Source of the DNA: Parasponia andersonii | Lineage: Eukaryota > Streptophyta > Magnoliopsida > Rosales > Cannabaceae | Assembly: GCA_002914805.1 (NCBI GenBank) | Contig: JXTB01000185.1 | Span: forward strand, 406,406-470,405 | Length of the DNA stretch: 64,000 nt | Direction of reading: 5' to 3' | Part shown: piece after piece, positions 33,113 to 45,535 of the stretch | How the letters are laid out: the number at the start of each line of letters is the position of its first letter | Numbering within the stretch: position 1 is the stretch's first letter | Notes under the pieces: generated by a model | Database searches by the model: none | The model's input: the letters and a program-made list of their open reading frames with translations, nothing else | Told to the model about the DNA's origin: nothing | Program-made: the position numbers and the translations under genes

Positions 33113-36070
33113 TTTAGAGAAAAAGAAAGCAATTTGGGAAGCATGAAATTAATTGTAGGAGGAAAAAGAAAATAGAAGAATCTACGATTTGACCTATAAG
33201 TTAATCTCCTCCGATTTCTTAATCTTTCCATTTTCTTTCTTTTTCACTTCTATAGGAAATTCCTAGATTATTTTCTAATAATAAAATTTTACTTTTTTAT
33301 CCCTCATTTGTTTATTTTTTAGGAACCCAATGAAATATGCAAATGAGATAGGTGCACTGGACTATCTAAGCAACACTAAGCGAGCTCAATTCGCCATTTT
33401 CAAGGATGATCTATTTTTTCGTGCCTTTTATTCTATATGATTTTTTTTTTAATTTTGGATTCATGTAAACTAAATTATTTATTAATTCTTATTTTGTAAT
33501 ATTTTATTTTATGGTCGATATTACGTTGGAATTATTTTTTTAATTATTACGAAATAATAATAATAAATAAAGTCACAAAAAATAATTCAATAAATTACAT
33601 GCAATAATTATACACTTCAATATAATAAATAACAACCACAAGTTGGTAACTATTTTGTTGTTGACAATTGATGCCTTAAAAAAAAAGTTATCAAAAGTTG
33701 TGTAGAATAGTAATTTTATTTTAGACTAGATGAGTGACATTTTTCTAAATGCCGTTAATATGTTTTGTAACACTTTTTAAAATGCTACTAAAAATTTTCT
33801 TTTAAACTTTTAAAATAATTTTTCTTTGTATAAAATTTATTTTCAATAATTTAGTGACATAAGTGTCAATAATGCAGTTAGTAGTATTTTATAAATGCCA
33901 CTAAAAAGATTATTTAGTGACGTTTCATATGTCAATAGGATTATTAGTCGCACGGACATCTTTTATATTTATTGTAAATGCTACTAACTTCATTAATATC
34001 ACTAAAATTATGTAATAGTAATATTTTTAAATGCAACATATCAAGGTTTTTGTTATAGTAGAGGGGCGACTTTCTCATTCTTCTTCTTGATATCGTGGCT
34101 GAAGATTTTACAGTTCCTTGTTACCTTCAACTAACCTAGTTTTTGCTATTCTTGGGCTTTTTGTGTCCCTTTAGATGAGAAGAATTAATTGAAAAGTTTA
34201 AAAATAGACTTGAGTGAACTGTTTTTTGAGTTTAATTAAGTGCGGTCTTTGGTGATTTTTATAGTCCGACATAAGGAACTCTGCATACTTAATGACAAAT
34301 AAATCATAGTCTCAGCTAAAAAATTAAAAAATAAATATTAAGTTAAATCAACTAAATGAACTGATCAAGTAGAAAATATGTCAAGTTATACTTAACCTTA
34401 CATGCCAAGTTGTACTTAACCTAAGATCAATTACAAATTGTATATAGTCAGATAATAAATGATTCATGATCTCATGTAATTAAAAATTTCCAGCTAAGAA
34501 ATACTTTACCTTAGGTCAAGTGAAGAGAAATAAATTTTTCAGGGAAGTGTATAGAGTGAGTTATGTCAAATCTGAGGTAGGACGTTGTTGGTTGTCAGGT
34601 TATGTATGGAGTTGGGTCCTGGGATGGGGGTATTTGAGACTTTTAGTTCTTATAAGTCCCATTTTTTAGTCTTAAAAACCTTATTCAAGAAGGTAATCCT
34701 AAAAATTTCTAATAGTGGGAAAGGAATTCTATCCATGTCCTTTTTTCTGGGCTCATACCTATGGCCCATTCCAACTCTACTCTTAAGATCGGTCTTGTTA
34801 GTGGGCCATATGATTAGGCTATGGACTAGTCCGTTTGGTAAGGCCTATTTTTCTGCCGCTATCCTTAACCAACTAATTTGTATCATCGACTTTTCCTCAC
34901 TCAGTCTTTGCTAATTTTACTACACAAACATAAAGGTATCTTTAAAAAATAGTTAAAACTAATTAGTTTATATATTCATAAGTTTATATATTCATAGATC
35001 TAAAATATTTACGCGGATTATTTCAAAAAAAATATTTATGTAGATACTTTAATAGTTATTTAAAAAACAAATACTTAAACACCTACTCCTTAATCAAATT
35101 AACAAAAATTTTATGTTTATCCCTTAAAATTTCATTTAATAATGAATAATATCAACTAAAATATCAACTACCAATGTACGTAAATTTATAAATTAAGATA
35201 GCTTAATGGAAAATTTTCAACAATATCTATCATTTTGTATTTCACAACAACAAACCTGTGACTAATTATTTTTATTCATGTTGGGTCATTATAATCTTGA
35301 ATGATTTTTCTAATTTACTTTATTTTATTAAAAAGAAAACAACTTAAGTCTAGCATCTCCCTGGAATATATATATATATAGCACTAATCTAGTAAATATA
35401 TATTTTAAAACTATTTATAGGTATTTTTTAACCAACTAAAATTAGTCATGCACGTATTTTTATGGTAAAAAAAGAGATAAAAAAATATTAAATAATGAGT
35501 ATTTAGTTTTATTATTATTTTTTTCAACTACTCAAATTGCGATAATCATTAGATTAATGATTTAACGGTTTAAAAGAATATTTATGGATAGGTAAAAATA
35601 TATATATATACATATATATATATATTCAAATAATTACTATCTCTGCCCAAATACAAAATCTAAATATAACTTTCTCTCCTCTCGTTTCTCATTATACGGA
35701 ACAAATTATGTGAATCATATTTATTTACAACGAAAAAGATACCTATTTTGGATGGAAAGTTAGATCTCAAGATTTTGAGATTTAAAACTAAAATTAGTAA
35801 TATTCATAAAAATATATAAGTAATTAATCCAGTTTTAAATCCAAAAAGTATCTTGAATTCAGATTCCCTTAATAATCTTTATCTGATTAATTCCTATTTT
35901 TGTAATAATTGGTCCAAAATCGTTTATATGTAAATGCGTTCTCCCTCGTTCAGGCATTGTTACGTAGTATAAGTTAGGTGATAACATTTTTCAAGCTTGT
36001 TCTAGACTAGCTATAGCAAATATTTTTTTTTTTGAAAGATAGCTATAGAAAATATTAGCCAAGAATCAAG
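33113..36070. other. AT-rich intergenic DNA upstream of the GA3ox-like gene
   Basis: No gene recognised. From about 33700 to 34065, repeated ATGCCACTAAA/ATGCTACTAA and TTAGTGACAT motifs in both orientations, ending in TTTTTGTTATAGTAG, resemble the subterminal repeats and end of a non-autonomous CACTA-type element (weak). Short AT microsatellites occur near 35367 and 35600. The last 130 bp form the 5' flank of the GA3ox-like gene. Confidence 0.45.
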
Positions 36071-36625
36071 ATGAAAATGAGTACTAATATCATAGTAACA
36101 CTCCCCCTTGACTTTGAGTCTATGACCAAATTACCCGACTCCCATGCTTGGACACTTATCACTACCGATTTGGATCTTGTTGCAACCCCTGATACCGTAC
36201 CCGTAGTCGACCTACTTGGCTCGAATGTGGCTTCTCTCGCACATCACGCATGTGAAACGTGTGGCTATGTCCAGGTCACCAATCACAGGATTCCCTCTGA
36301 CCTCATTAGCCAAGCTGAGATCCAAACAGGTCGACTGTTTTCTCTACCAACCCAGCAGAAGCTCCGGACCATCCGATCGCCCAATGGGCTTACTGGGTAT
36401 GGGTTGGCCTGAATTTCACCTTACTTTTCAAAGCAGATGTGGTCTGAGGGGTTCATGATCGCGGTCCGGTCACATGCTGAACACGCTCACCAACTTTGGC
36501 TGCACGATGATGATGATCATAATCATCGCGACTCTTTCTGGTATGTACGTGAAAAACAAAACAAATTATTAGAATAGTTTAATTTGAAATAACTATCTGA
36601 AATTACTTATTTACTTGGCGATAAT

Positions 36626-38955
36626 TGTTAGACTTAATATGATCTATCTATGCATAAAATAAATAGCATATAAGATCAAAAGCGGAAATAAGGTTAAGGA
36701 TTAATACATACCTCTGGCCATAGAAGTTCTGTTCTTACTGTTATTATTGTATATCAAGTATTGGCTCTTCTAAGCATTGTAAAATCTCTCTAGATGGTAT
36801 ATATTTTCTTTTTGAAAACTGAGATAATAGGCTTAGAGACTGATACTCATGGTTAAATATTATATTTTCACATTTTCCATCAAAATGTCTCTACAGATGA
36901 GATGATATATGAGACGTGACTCATCAATCATTTTTAGTTAAAAATTGAAGATAATTGGCAATTAGTTAGATATATAAAAGTACTGAATAAATGGACCAAT
37001 ATAGGATAAAAATACCTAACATTCTCTTACTTGGTCCATATATTTCTCCATCAATTATCTTTTTTAAAAAATAAAGTAATTAAATCATGGTGATAGGTTC
37101 TTTAAAATTGAGTATTATCTTCCATGTATTACAAAGTATTATGTCTCTATAAACACTAGCCTATACTATCTTAATAAATAAACACTATGTTTATTTTTGG
37201 TCCAATCAATAATAATATTTCTCAAGTTCAATTAATGTGTATACAAAGTAAATTAAATATGAGAAAATATCACACAACAAAGTTTCAAATTATATTTATT
37301 CTTACTGCTGGTGTTTATTGAAATAAATTTCCAGAAAATATTTTCATAAAATCATTTTCAAGAACACTATAGTTTTGTAAAATCAAGAAACGTAGCGGAA
37401 TTGATCGTTTAAAATTTTTCTTTTTATAAAACGTTTTGGATCGTGATCTAACATGAATTAACTCTTGATCTAGATAAGAACAATACCCAGATTTGCTACA
37501 CAACCTTCTCGTCTTCCCGTCTATTCTCGAAAGCCATTTGATTGATCCAGTAGGTGGTCACCTTCTTGATTCCCAATAAAGAGATCCACAGATGAACAAG
37601 AAGATAATCTCCTCGAACCGATTTCTTCGGGATGGCCGAAACACCAAAGACAGTGAATCCCTAGTGGTGGACGATTTTCTCTGCTATCTCTCTCTCTGTT
37701 TTTCCTGTGACACTCTCTTCTCAAGAGGATGTTTCACGTGTAACACTTGTGTCTAGTTGTTAGAGAACTTTTCTCTTAATTATAGAGAGATTAATAAACC
37801 CTAATGGGCTTATTGGGCTTGTTGGGCTCAACTGATCATCAAATGACTATTGAGCTTTAATTTGAGCTAGACAGGGGATCAGATGGATCCATAAAGCCCA
37901 AGCTCCAATAGACCATATACCCACTATCATAATTAACTCTTAATTCGATTGGGCCTTGTCCATTAATATTGAAGCACACCACTATAGGCGCAATATTGAA
38001 CTCTTGGACTAAATGTCATTTATTTTTTGTGAAGCTTATTAACAATTAATTAGCTTGATCTATTTAGCATATACTATACCTATAGACATACCCCCAATAC
38101 AATGCCGTACTAGTATGGTGAAATTACCGTATTACCCATCTAGTACATATTTACCTTTGAGTTGCCATTTTTCTTCTAATGAATAATAATTGACTACGGT
38201 GTTTGTATCTGCTTATACCAACACAGTCAAATTCACATAGTGAATAGCGGGGCCCTGGTTTATATTATCCAAGTACTTGAGAAAACTTAAAGTGATATCA
38301 TATGTATGGTGTCCATTATGAAAAACGTTCTATATATTTCATATACTTATCTTCCAAGATACTGGAGTTCGAACCATAAATCGGAACTAATCCTTTAGTA
38401 ACTCAAAAAGACAAAACACATGAAAGTAAGTTCGTTAATCACTAGGATTAAGGTCTTATACAATAGTACTAGATTAGTAAAATTAGAAATTTGAGTTACG
38501 ACACTTAACCTCAAATTCTAATTCACTAGGTCATGTTCGATGCTATTATAACTTTCTTATAACACACTAGTGTTTCTATCCGAAGACTCAATTCGATAAT
38601 TAGAGACTTCATTAATTAAATAGACAATACTACATTCTATGGCATACTAAAGTATTCCATCTTCAATATGCAGAATGTGAACAATTTAATTTAGATATAA
38701 TAAAATAAAGAATATAATATCTCCCATATATGAACTCATCATACGAATAATTCTTTATTACTCATTTCATATCTTGGAATCTTTTATATGTTTGCATAAG
38801 ATAAACATATACATCACATGTATATCAATGAGACATAAATGAAATAGAAATTCATAACATGGAATTTATTAATAACAAATAGATACTAAATAATCCAATA
38901 AATATTGTTTATAATGTCTAAATAATAAACTGCTTTATAGGACATTATTCCAACA
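36626..38955 (-). repeat. Copia element A 3' LTR, 2.3 kb
   Basis: Plus-strand borders TGTTAGACTT and TTCCAACA; in sense, TGTTGGAATAATGTCC to AAGTCTAACA. The last coding triplets of RNase H end about 50 bp to the right. The 2.3-kb length is large for a Copia LTR. Confidence 0.75.
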
Positions 38956-41900
38956 CTTACAACGAAAATCATATAAAGGAACCAAGTTCCATTCATTCTA
39001 CATGATTCTTAAATTTCGATGGTGGTTTGCCTTTAGTCAAAGGATGAGCAATCATCCATTTAGTGCTAACGTACTTAATAACCACTGTTTATCTTTAACA
39101 CATTCCCTTATGGCTAAATATTTGATGTTGGTATGTTTACTTCGACTACCACATTTATTATTTTTAGCCATAAATATTGTTGTTGAATTGTCACAATATA
39201 TCTTTAATGGCCTAGAAATTGAATCTATAATTTTAAGCCCAGAAATGAAACTCTTTATCTATACATCTTGTGACATAGCCTCAAAACAAGATATGAACTC
39301 AACTTCCATAGTTGAAGTACCAGTCAAAGTTTTCTTTGTACTTCTCGAAGATACAGCTCCACCGACAAACATAATATATCCAAAAGTTGATTTTCGAGAA
39401 TTAACACAGTCCCGTAAAATCTTAATCAGAGTAGTCAATCACCTCCAGATTATCAGTCCATCTATACATAAGCATGTAATCTTTTGTTCTTTGAAGGTAT
39501 TTCATCACTTTCTTTGTAGTTTTCCAGTGGTCAATATCTGAATTACTTTGATATCTTCCTAATATCCTAACAGAATATGCAATGTCAGGTCTTGTAATGA
39601 CCTGAGCATACATAAGACTTCCAACTACAGAAGCATATGGAATGTTTTGCATTTGTTCCCTTTTAAGATCATTTTTTCGGACACTGGTTCAAATTGAATT
39701 TGTCACCCTTCATAATAAGAACTATACTAGATGAACAATTTTTCATCCGAAATATCTCTAAAACTTTATTGATATAGGTCTCTTGAGATAGTCCCAAAAT
39801 ATATTGAAATCTTTCTTTATGTATCTTAATCCCAATGACATAAAATGCATTACCCATATCCTTCATATCAAAGTTTTTAGAGAGAAATTGTTTCACTTCA
39901 TATAGCATACCCTTATCATTGGTTGCAAGTAAAATGTCATCCGAGTATAGAATAAGAAAACAAATCTTACTCTCACTGATCTTCTAGTATATAAATTGAT
40001 CAATAATATTCTCTACAAAGCCAAATGAAGAGATAACATCATGAAATTTTAAATACTATTGTTGGGATGCTTGTTTCAATCCATATATGAATTTGTTGAG
40101 CTTACACACCAAATAATCATCATTACTAGAGGAAAATCCTTCTGGTTGTTACATGTAAACCTCTTCCTCTAGTTCTTTATTGAGAAAATCCATTTTCATA
40201 TCTATTTATTGCAATTCTAAGTCAAAATGTACAACTAATGTCATGATGATATGAAAAGAATCTTTCTTAGATACAGGAAAAAAGGTCTTCTTGTAGTCGA
40301 TTCTTTCCTTTTGAGTGAATCCTTTAGCAACGAGTCTTGCTTTATATCTCTTAATTTTGCATGATGAGTCTTTCTTTGTTTTAAAAACCCATTTACATCC
40401 AATGACTTTGCACCATTAGACAACTTTACAAGATCTCAGAGTCTGTTAGATGCCATAGAATTTATTTCATCTTTCATAACATTATTCCATAAATTAGATT
40501 CTTTGCAATTCATAGCTTGTGAAAATGTTTCAGGATCATTTCTGGCTCCAATGTCAAAGTCCGATTCTTCCATATACACAACATAGTCACTAGAAATTCT
40601 TGATTTCTTTATTCTAGTAGATTTCCTTAAAGTTGTATCAATATTTTCCTGAAGAATATATTGTTCAACTAGTTGTTCAATATTTTCTTAAACAACTTGA
40701 TCTACTGGATTATTTTTAGCAGTTTATGGAAATTCAATAATTGGTCGTTCAACACCTATTTGAGCTTGGGGGGTATTATGAATGATAATCAATCTATCAG
40801 TTGAGGTGGAAGCTTGAGTATCAATATTATCTTTCTCGGAAATGATATTCTGGGATTGATCGCTCCTACTGATCAAGTCATTTTTAAGGAAGTTTGCATT
40901 TCTCTATTCCATAATTCTAGTGCTATGAAATGGACGATAAAATCTGTACCACTTAGACTTTTTAGTATATCTAACGAAATACCCACTAATAGTCCTTGGG
41001 TCTAATTTCTTTTCTTGTGGGTTATATACTCTTACTTCAGACGGGCATTCCTAAACACGTATATATTGTAAACTTGGTTTCTAACCTTTAAATAACTCAA
41101 ATAGTGTCTTAGAAACAGCCTTGGTTGGAACTTAATTTAATATATATATTGTCGTTTTAAGAGCTTCAGTCCACAAGGATTTAGGAAGATTGGAGCTGTT
41201 AAGCATACTCTGCACCATGTCCATTAATGTTCCATTCCTTCTTTCTGCAACACCATTCTGATATGGGAAACTAGGCATGGTATATTGGAGAACAATTCCA
41301 TGCTCTCGAAGAAAATTGGTAAATAGACCAATTACTTGTCCATTCTCAGTGTATCTACCATAATATTCTCCACCTCTATCAGTCTCGCAATTTTAATTTA
41401 ATTTTCGTATTGTTTCTCTACTTCAGCATTAAAAACTTTAAAGGCATTTAATGTTTCATTTTTATTATGAAGCAAATAGAGATACATGTATCTTGAGTAA
41501 TCATCTATAAAAGAGATGAAGTATTTCAGACCATACAAGTCCATGTCTGGACTACAAAGATCTGAATGTATAATCTCTAATATGTTAGTACTTTTTTTGG
41601 CACCTTTTTTTGACTTATTGGTATGCTTTCCCTTAATGCAGTCCACACAAGTTTTATTGAAATCAGTAAAATCCAAAGTACTAAGTGCTCCATCTTTTAC
41701 CAATCTCTTAATTCTTTCTATGGAGATATATTCTAATCTCTGGTGCTATAACATAGAGGTATCTTCATTCATAACACATCGTTTAATACTAGTAGAAATA
41801 TGCATTAAATTATAAGTAGTATTGTTTTGTAAATCTATTGAAAAAGATTATTAGATAAAGTACCGTTTCCAACAAGATTATTATTATAAAATATATTAAA

Positions 41901-43039
41901 ATATATTTTAGAAAATTTAAAGGAGTATCCATATGGTTCAAGCCTTGATAATGAAATTAGATTCATAGAAAAACTAGAAATATAAAAAGTCTTTTCCAAA
42001 TTTAAAATAAAACTACTATTTAAAACCAAATTGTATGTCCCAATAGCCTTCACATGTGAACGCATCTTATTTCTAGAATAGATGTATTGTTTACTTCTCA
42101 TTGGCTTCCTTAGATTTCGCATACCCTATAAGGTATTTGAAATATGGATTGTAGAAGTAGAATCAATCCATTATGTATTACAATTAACCAGAATCAATCC
42201 ACTATGTATTACAATTAATATCAACCATATTAGATTCATAACAAACTAATGAAATTGAAATACCTTTCTTTTCAAGTCATTTCTGAAATTTGGTGCAATT
42301 CTTCTTCATGTGTCATTTCATTTTGCAAAAGAAGTACTTGGATTCTTTCTTAATATCAGCTTGAGGTGATATTTTACCTTTCCCTTTCTTTTTGGCTTGT
42401 TTTTGATTCTTTTCTTGTATTGTCGTTAATGCACTTTCACCCAATTCCATTAACAATCTCCCTTCTTCTTGAACACACATGGTCATAAGTTCATTAACTG
42501 ACCATTTGTCCTTATGTGTATTATTTGAATGGTTCATATTATTGTGGAAGAGTGTTCAAGATAAAGTGCATAAAGAAAGAGTCAGACATATCAACCCCAG
42601 GAGTTTTTAATTAAGCTGCAATGTCTCTCATATGCATGATGTGCTCACGCACACCCTTCACACTGGTAAGCGTTTAAAGATGTAAATTTCATAATCAGGG
42701 TGCTGGCTAGTACTTTATTTGAAGTCTCAAATTGCTCATCAATAACTTTCAGTAATTCCTTAATATTGTCATTCTTATCGACAGAACCACCAATAGCAGC
42801 AGAGATGTTGGTTTTTATGAATATCGTACTAAGGCGATTAGATCGCTCCCATTCTTCATAAAGAGTCTTTTGGTCTAAAATGTTGGCTTCAATAATCATT
42901 GGTTTGTCTTTCTTAATAGCATAATCAATATCCATACACTCTAAATGAAGAAAAACTCTTTCTTTCCATATTTTATAGTTATCATCTTTTAACTCATGAA
43001 CATCATATCTAATATCAAAAAAATTCGCAAGTTGCATGA

Positions 43040-44924
43040 TTGCATAAAAATTAAATATGTTTATATATTAAAATTTGAGACTAACAAATTTATCATATTT
43101 TATCAATGTAAACCCTGTTTTAAAAATTATGAATCTAGTGACATAAAACTTGCATGTGTGCTAAAGTTTTAAATCAATTAGATCCATCTAAAATTTTATG
43201 ATAAAACTATCAAATTATGTCCTTTTTTCCTAATACCTGTAGGTAAATTAAAAAATTACAATCTAATATTTTATCCTAATTAATCATACAAACATAAATT
43301 TATTATATTAAATATAATTAATCACAATAAATGTCATTTACCTAAATATGATCCTAAATCACTTAATATAATTTTATACAATTAAAGATGTTGTGACTGC
43401 TCTCTAATTAATTAAACTTATATGGATCACAAGATATTTAATTTTATTTACATAATATTTATTTTCAATTGCATGTTTTCAGTATATGCAATATTAACAT
43501 TATATGAATAATATGTAATTTTAAGCAAAAAATATTATAACACAAAATTGCTTGTAAATCTTCTAAATATGCATACAACAACATCATAATTCAAGCACAT
43601 AAAATTCTAGAATGAAATTTCTCAAATATACCAATATCATAAAAATTTCACTAATACCAAGATCATGAAATTAAATTTCACATAATAATATTTTCATCAA
43701 ATCCTAAATATAAGAATATTATCATAAAGCACCAAAATTAATGAAATTATCACAAAGTATCAAAATTATGTAAATTTACCACAAAAACCCATATATGAAA
43801 ATTTGGAAAAAATTAGATTTTTTTTATATAAATTGATGATCAGAAAACGACATGTTGTTTTCCAACTTAAGGCTGCGATTTTCTGTATAAAAACGACAAG
43901 TTGTATGAAAGCTAACATAAAAAGACATGTCGTTTTTTTATAAACTACAACTAGAGATGGCAAAATGAGCAGGCTGGGCCGGCCCACCTCGTCCAAAACA
44001 GGCTTGGGAGGGAAAACGGGTTAGGCTGGCCTGGCTCGGAATTTTAAAAAATGATCCCGGCCCAAATTAGAAAAATTCAAAATTTTTTTAAAAATAANTT
44101 ATTTAGAATTAGATTGAAATTTGAAAATATGAAAAAAAAAAAGTGAGGAAATGTGTATTTATAAGTATTGAAAAAAAAATATATTTAAATTTATTTAAAA
44201 TCTTTTAAAAAAATAGTGGGTCGGGTCAGGCCAACCCGTGCGGGCTAAATTAACAAGCCGGCCAGCTCGGCCCTCCCCTAGGGCCGGACTGCGACTCGTT
44301 CTAATGCGAGCTAGGTCAGGCCATCCCGTGGGCCATTAAAACGGGCCACAGGCTGACCAGTTTATCCTAACTTATTTTGCCACCTCTACCTACAACAGCC
44401 AATTGACAAATAAAACGACATGTGGTTTAACCTAAACAACGACCGAAGATTCCAAGCATTAACAACACGTCGTTTTGTAACTTAAGAAAATGAGGTGTCA
44501 TTTTTCTTAATGACAGAATCAAAAACAAAGAAAATGGCGTGTTGTTTGACATCGTTTTCAACCTCTAGCTAGGTTTTTTGACCCATTTTCAACCCGTTTC
44601 GGACCTTGGTTTGACCCGATTTATTTTTATCATTCTAGACACCAATTTTAACGTTTAAATCACCGAATTATTAAAAAATCAGTTATCAAATGATTTCTAA
44701 CCTTTTTTTTTTTCAAAACTTCTAGATATGAAACTTAGATTTTGAAAAAAAAATTAGGTATATTTAATATTACAGAAAAGTTAGAAAATCGATTTCTAAA
44801 TGATTTATGACAATGTTTTTAACCTACAAATTCTAACTATCAAACTACAAATTTGAAAAATCAAAAGGGTATGCGGCCAAAATTTTTTCAGATCATTAAA
44901 CTCATCAAGACGAAGGCTAATCAT
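43040..44924 (-). other. Long untranslated leader of Copia element A
   Basis: About 1.9 kb between the primer binding site and the gag start, with no recognised frame. It carries several copies of an AACGACATGTCGTTT-like palindrome and one hAT-type MITE. Confidence 0.6.
43952..44388. mobile_element. GC-rich hAT-type MITE 1
   Basis: 437 bp with terminal inverted repeats TAGAGATGGCAAAAT (left) and TAGAGGTGGCAAAAT (right end, complement). It is flanked by ACTACAAC (43944-43951) and CCTACAAC (44389-44396), matching at 7 of 8 bases. The TAGRGRTGGCAAA end and 8-bp duplication are typical of hAT elements. The ends are GC-rich (repeated GGCCGG, GGGCC) around an AT-rich middle. No coding. One undetermined base at 44098. 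Confidence 0.85.
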
Positions 44925-44936
44925 GCTCTGATATCA
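44925..44936 (-). other. Primer binding site of Copia element A
   Basis: Minus strand TGATATCAGAGC, two bases from the LTR end (GTCTAACA). It differs at one position from the usual initiator-methionine tRNA primer site TGGTATCAGAGC. Confidence 0.88.
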
Positions 44937-44938
44937 AC

Positions 44939-45535
44939 TGTTAGACTTATGATCTATCCATCTATAAAATAAACAACATATAAGATCAAAAGCGGAAATC
45001 AGCTTAAGGATTAATACATACCTCCGGCCATAGATGCTCTATTCTTACTATTATTACTGTATACCAAGCATTGGCTCTTCTAAGTAGAGCTGTAAATATG
45101 GACGACCCGGCTCGGCACGGGCTTTAGGAGAAATTTGGGCCGGGCCGGGCTGGCCCGCAAAGCATTTTTGAAGGCCCAGCCCAGCCCGGCAGCCCGCATG
45201 GCCAAAATTTTGGGCCGGGCTAAATTCGGGCCAAATCCGGCCCGATCTAGTAATTTAAAAAAAAATGAAAAAATAGAAAAATGAATCTTTTTTAATAAAA
45301 AATAAAATTACTAGTTACATACTTACTTATTTAATAAAATAAATAACTAAAATTAATAAAACAAAATTTTTAAAAATAGAAAAAGAAAAAAAAAGTGTGC
45401 AGGCTGGCACCAATGGCCCAGCCCGTCCCGCCCCGGCGGGCCAAGTGAGCAGGCCGCGGACCGGCCCGTTGAGTCCGGCCCAAATTTACAGTTCTACTCC
45501 TAAGCACTGTAAATTCTTTCTAGATGGTGTATGTT
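44939..45535 (-). repeat. Copia element A 5' LTR remnant, split by a MITE
   Basis: 44939-45084 plus 45497-45535 match 36626-36812. The rest of the 2.3-kb LTR is missing, so the right end is truncated and no target duplication can be paired. Confidence 0.8.
45085..45496. mobile_element. GC-rich hAT-type MITE 2, inserted in the Copia LTR
   Basis: 412 bp with inverted ends TAGAGCTGTAAATAT and TAGAACTGTAAATTT. It is flanked by CTTCTAAG (45077-45084) and CTCCTAAG (45497-45504), 7 of 8 bases. The uninterrupted sister LTR at 36770 shows the empty site (CTTCTAAGCATTG), which confirms the insertion. Like MITE 1 it has GGCCCGGC-rich ends and an AT-rich centre, but the terminal sequence belongs to a different subfamily. 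Confidence 0.88.

Larger units (their letters stand above)
36626..45535 (-). mobile_element. Ty1/Copia element A inside the GA3ox-like intron
   Basis: Coding direction is minus, opposite to the host gene. The 3' LTR is 36626-38955 and the 5' LTR remnant starts at 44939. Shared LTR sequence over about 150 bp shows some 16 differences by eye, so the insertion is old. Gag begins at 43037 (YDVHELKDDNYKIWKERV), a zinc knuckle lies near 42320, integrase (CVDCIKGKHTNKSKKG, then IHSDLCSPDMDLYGLKYFI) near 41640-41530, reverse transcriptase with YSDDILLA near 39930, and RNase H (GSLMYAQVITRPDIAYSV near 39610, then the DPLTK-like end near 39040). Many stops and slips make it dead. Two hAT-type MITEs are nested in it. 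Confidence 0.9.

Noticed and set aside
33700..34065. Non-autonomous CACTA element
   Set aside because: Subterminal-like ATGCCACTAAA repeats and one possible end are visible, but no left end or 3-bp target duplication could be paired, so it is not listed as an element.
34585..34914. 109-codon plus-strand frame
   Set aside because: Low-complexity hydrophobic product, no recognisable family, isolated in AT-rich DNA with no splice or promoter context.
39002..39541. 179-codon plus-strand frame
   Set aside because: It is the antisense shadow of the Copia A RNase H region, which reads clearly as a Copia domain on the minus strand.
44925..44936. Possible tRNA-related sequence
   Set aside because: Only the 12-base primer-site complement is present next to the LTR. 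There is no cloverleaf, so it is not a tRNA gene. No tRNA or rRNA gene was found in the window.
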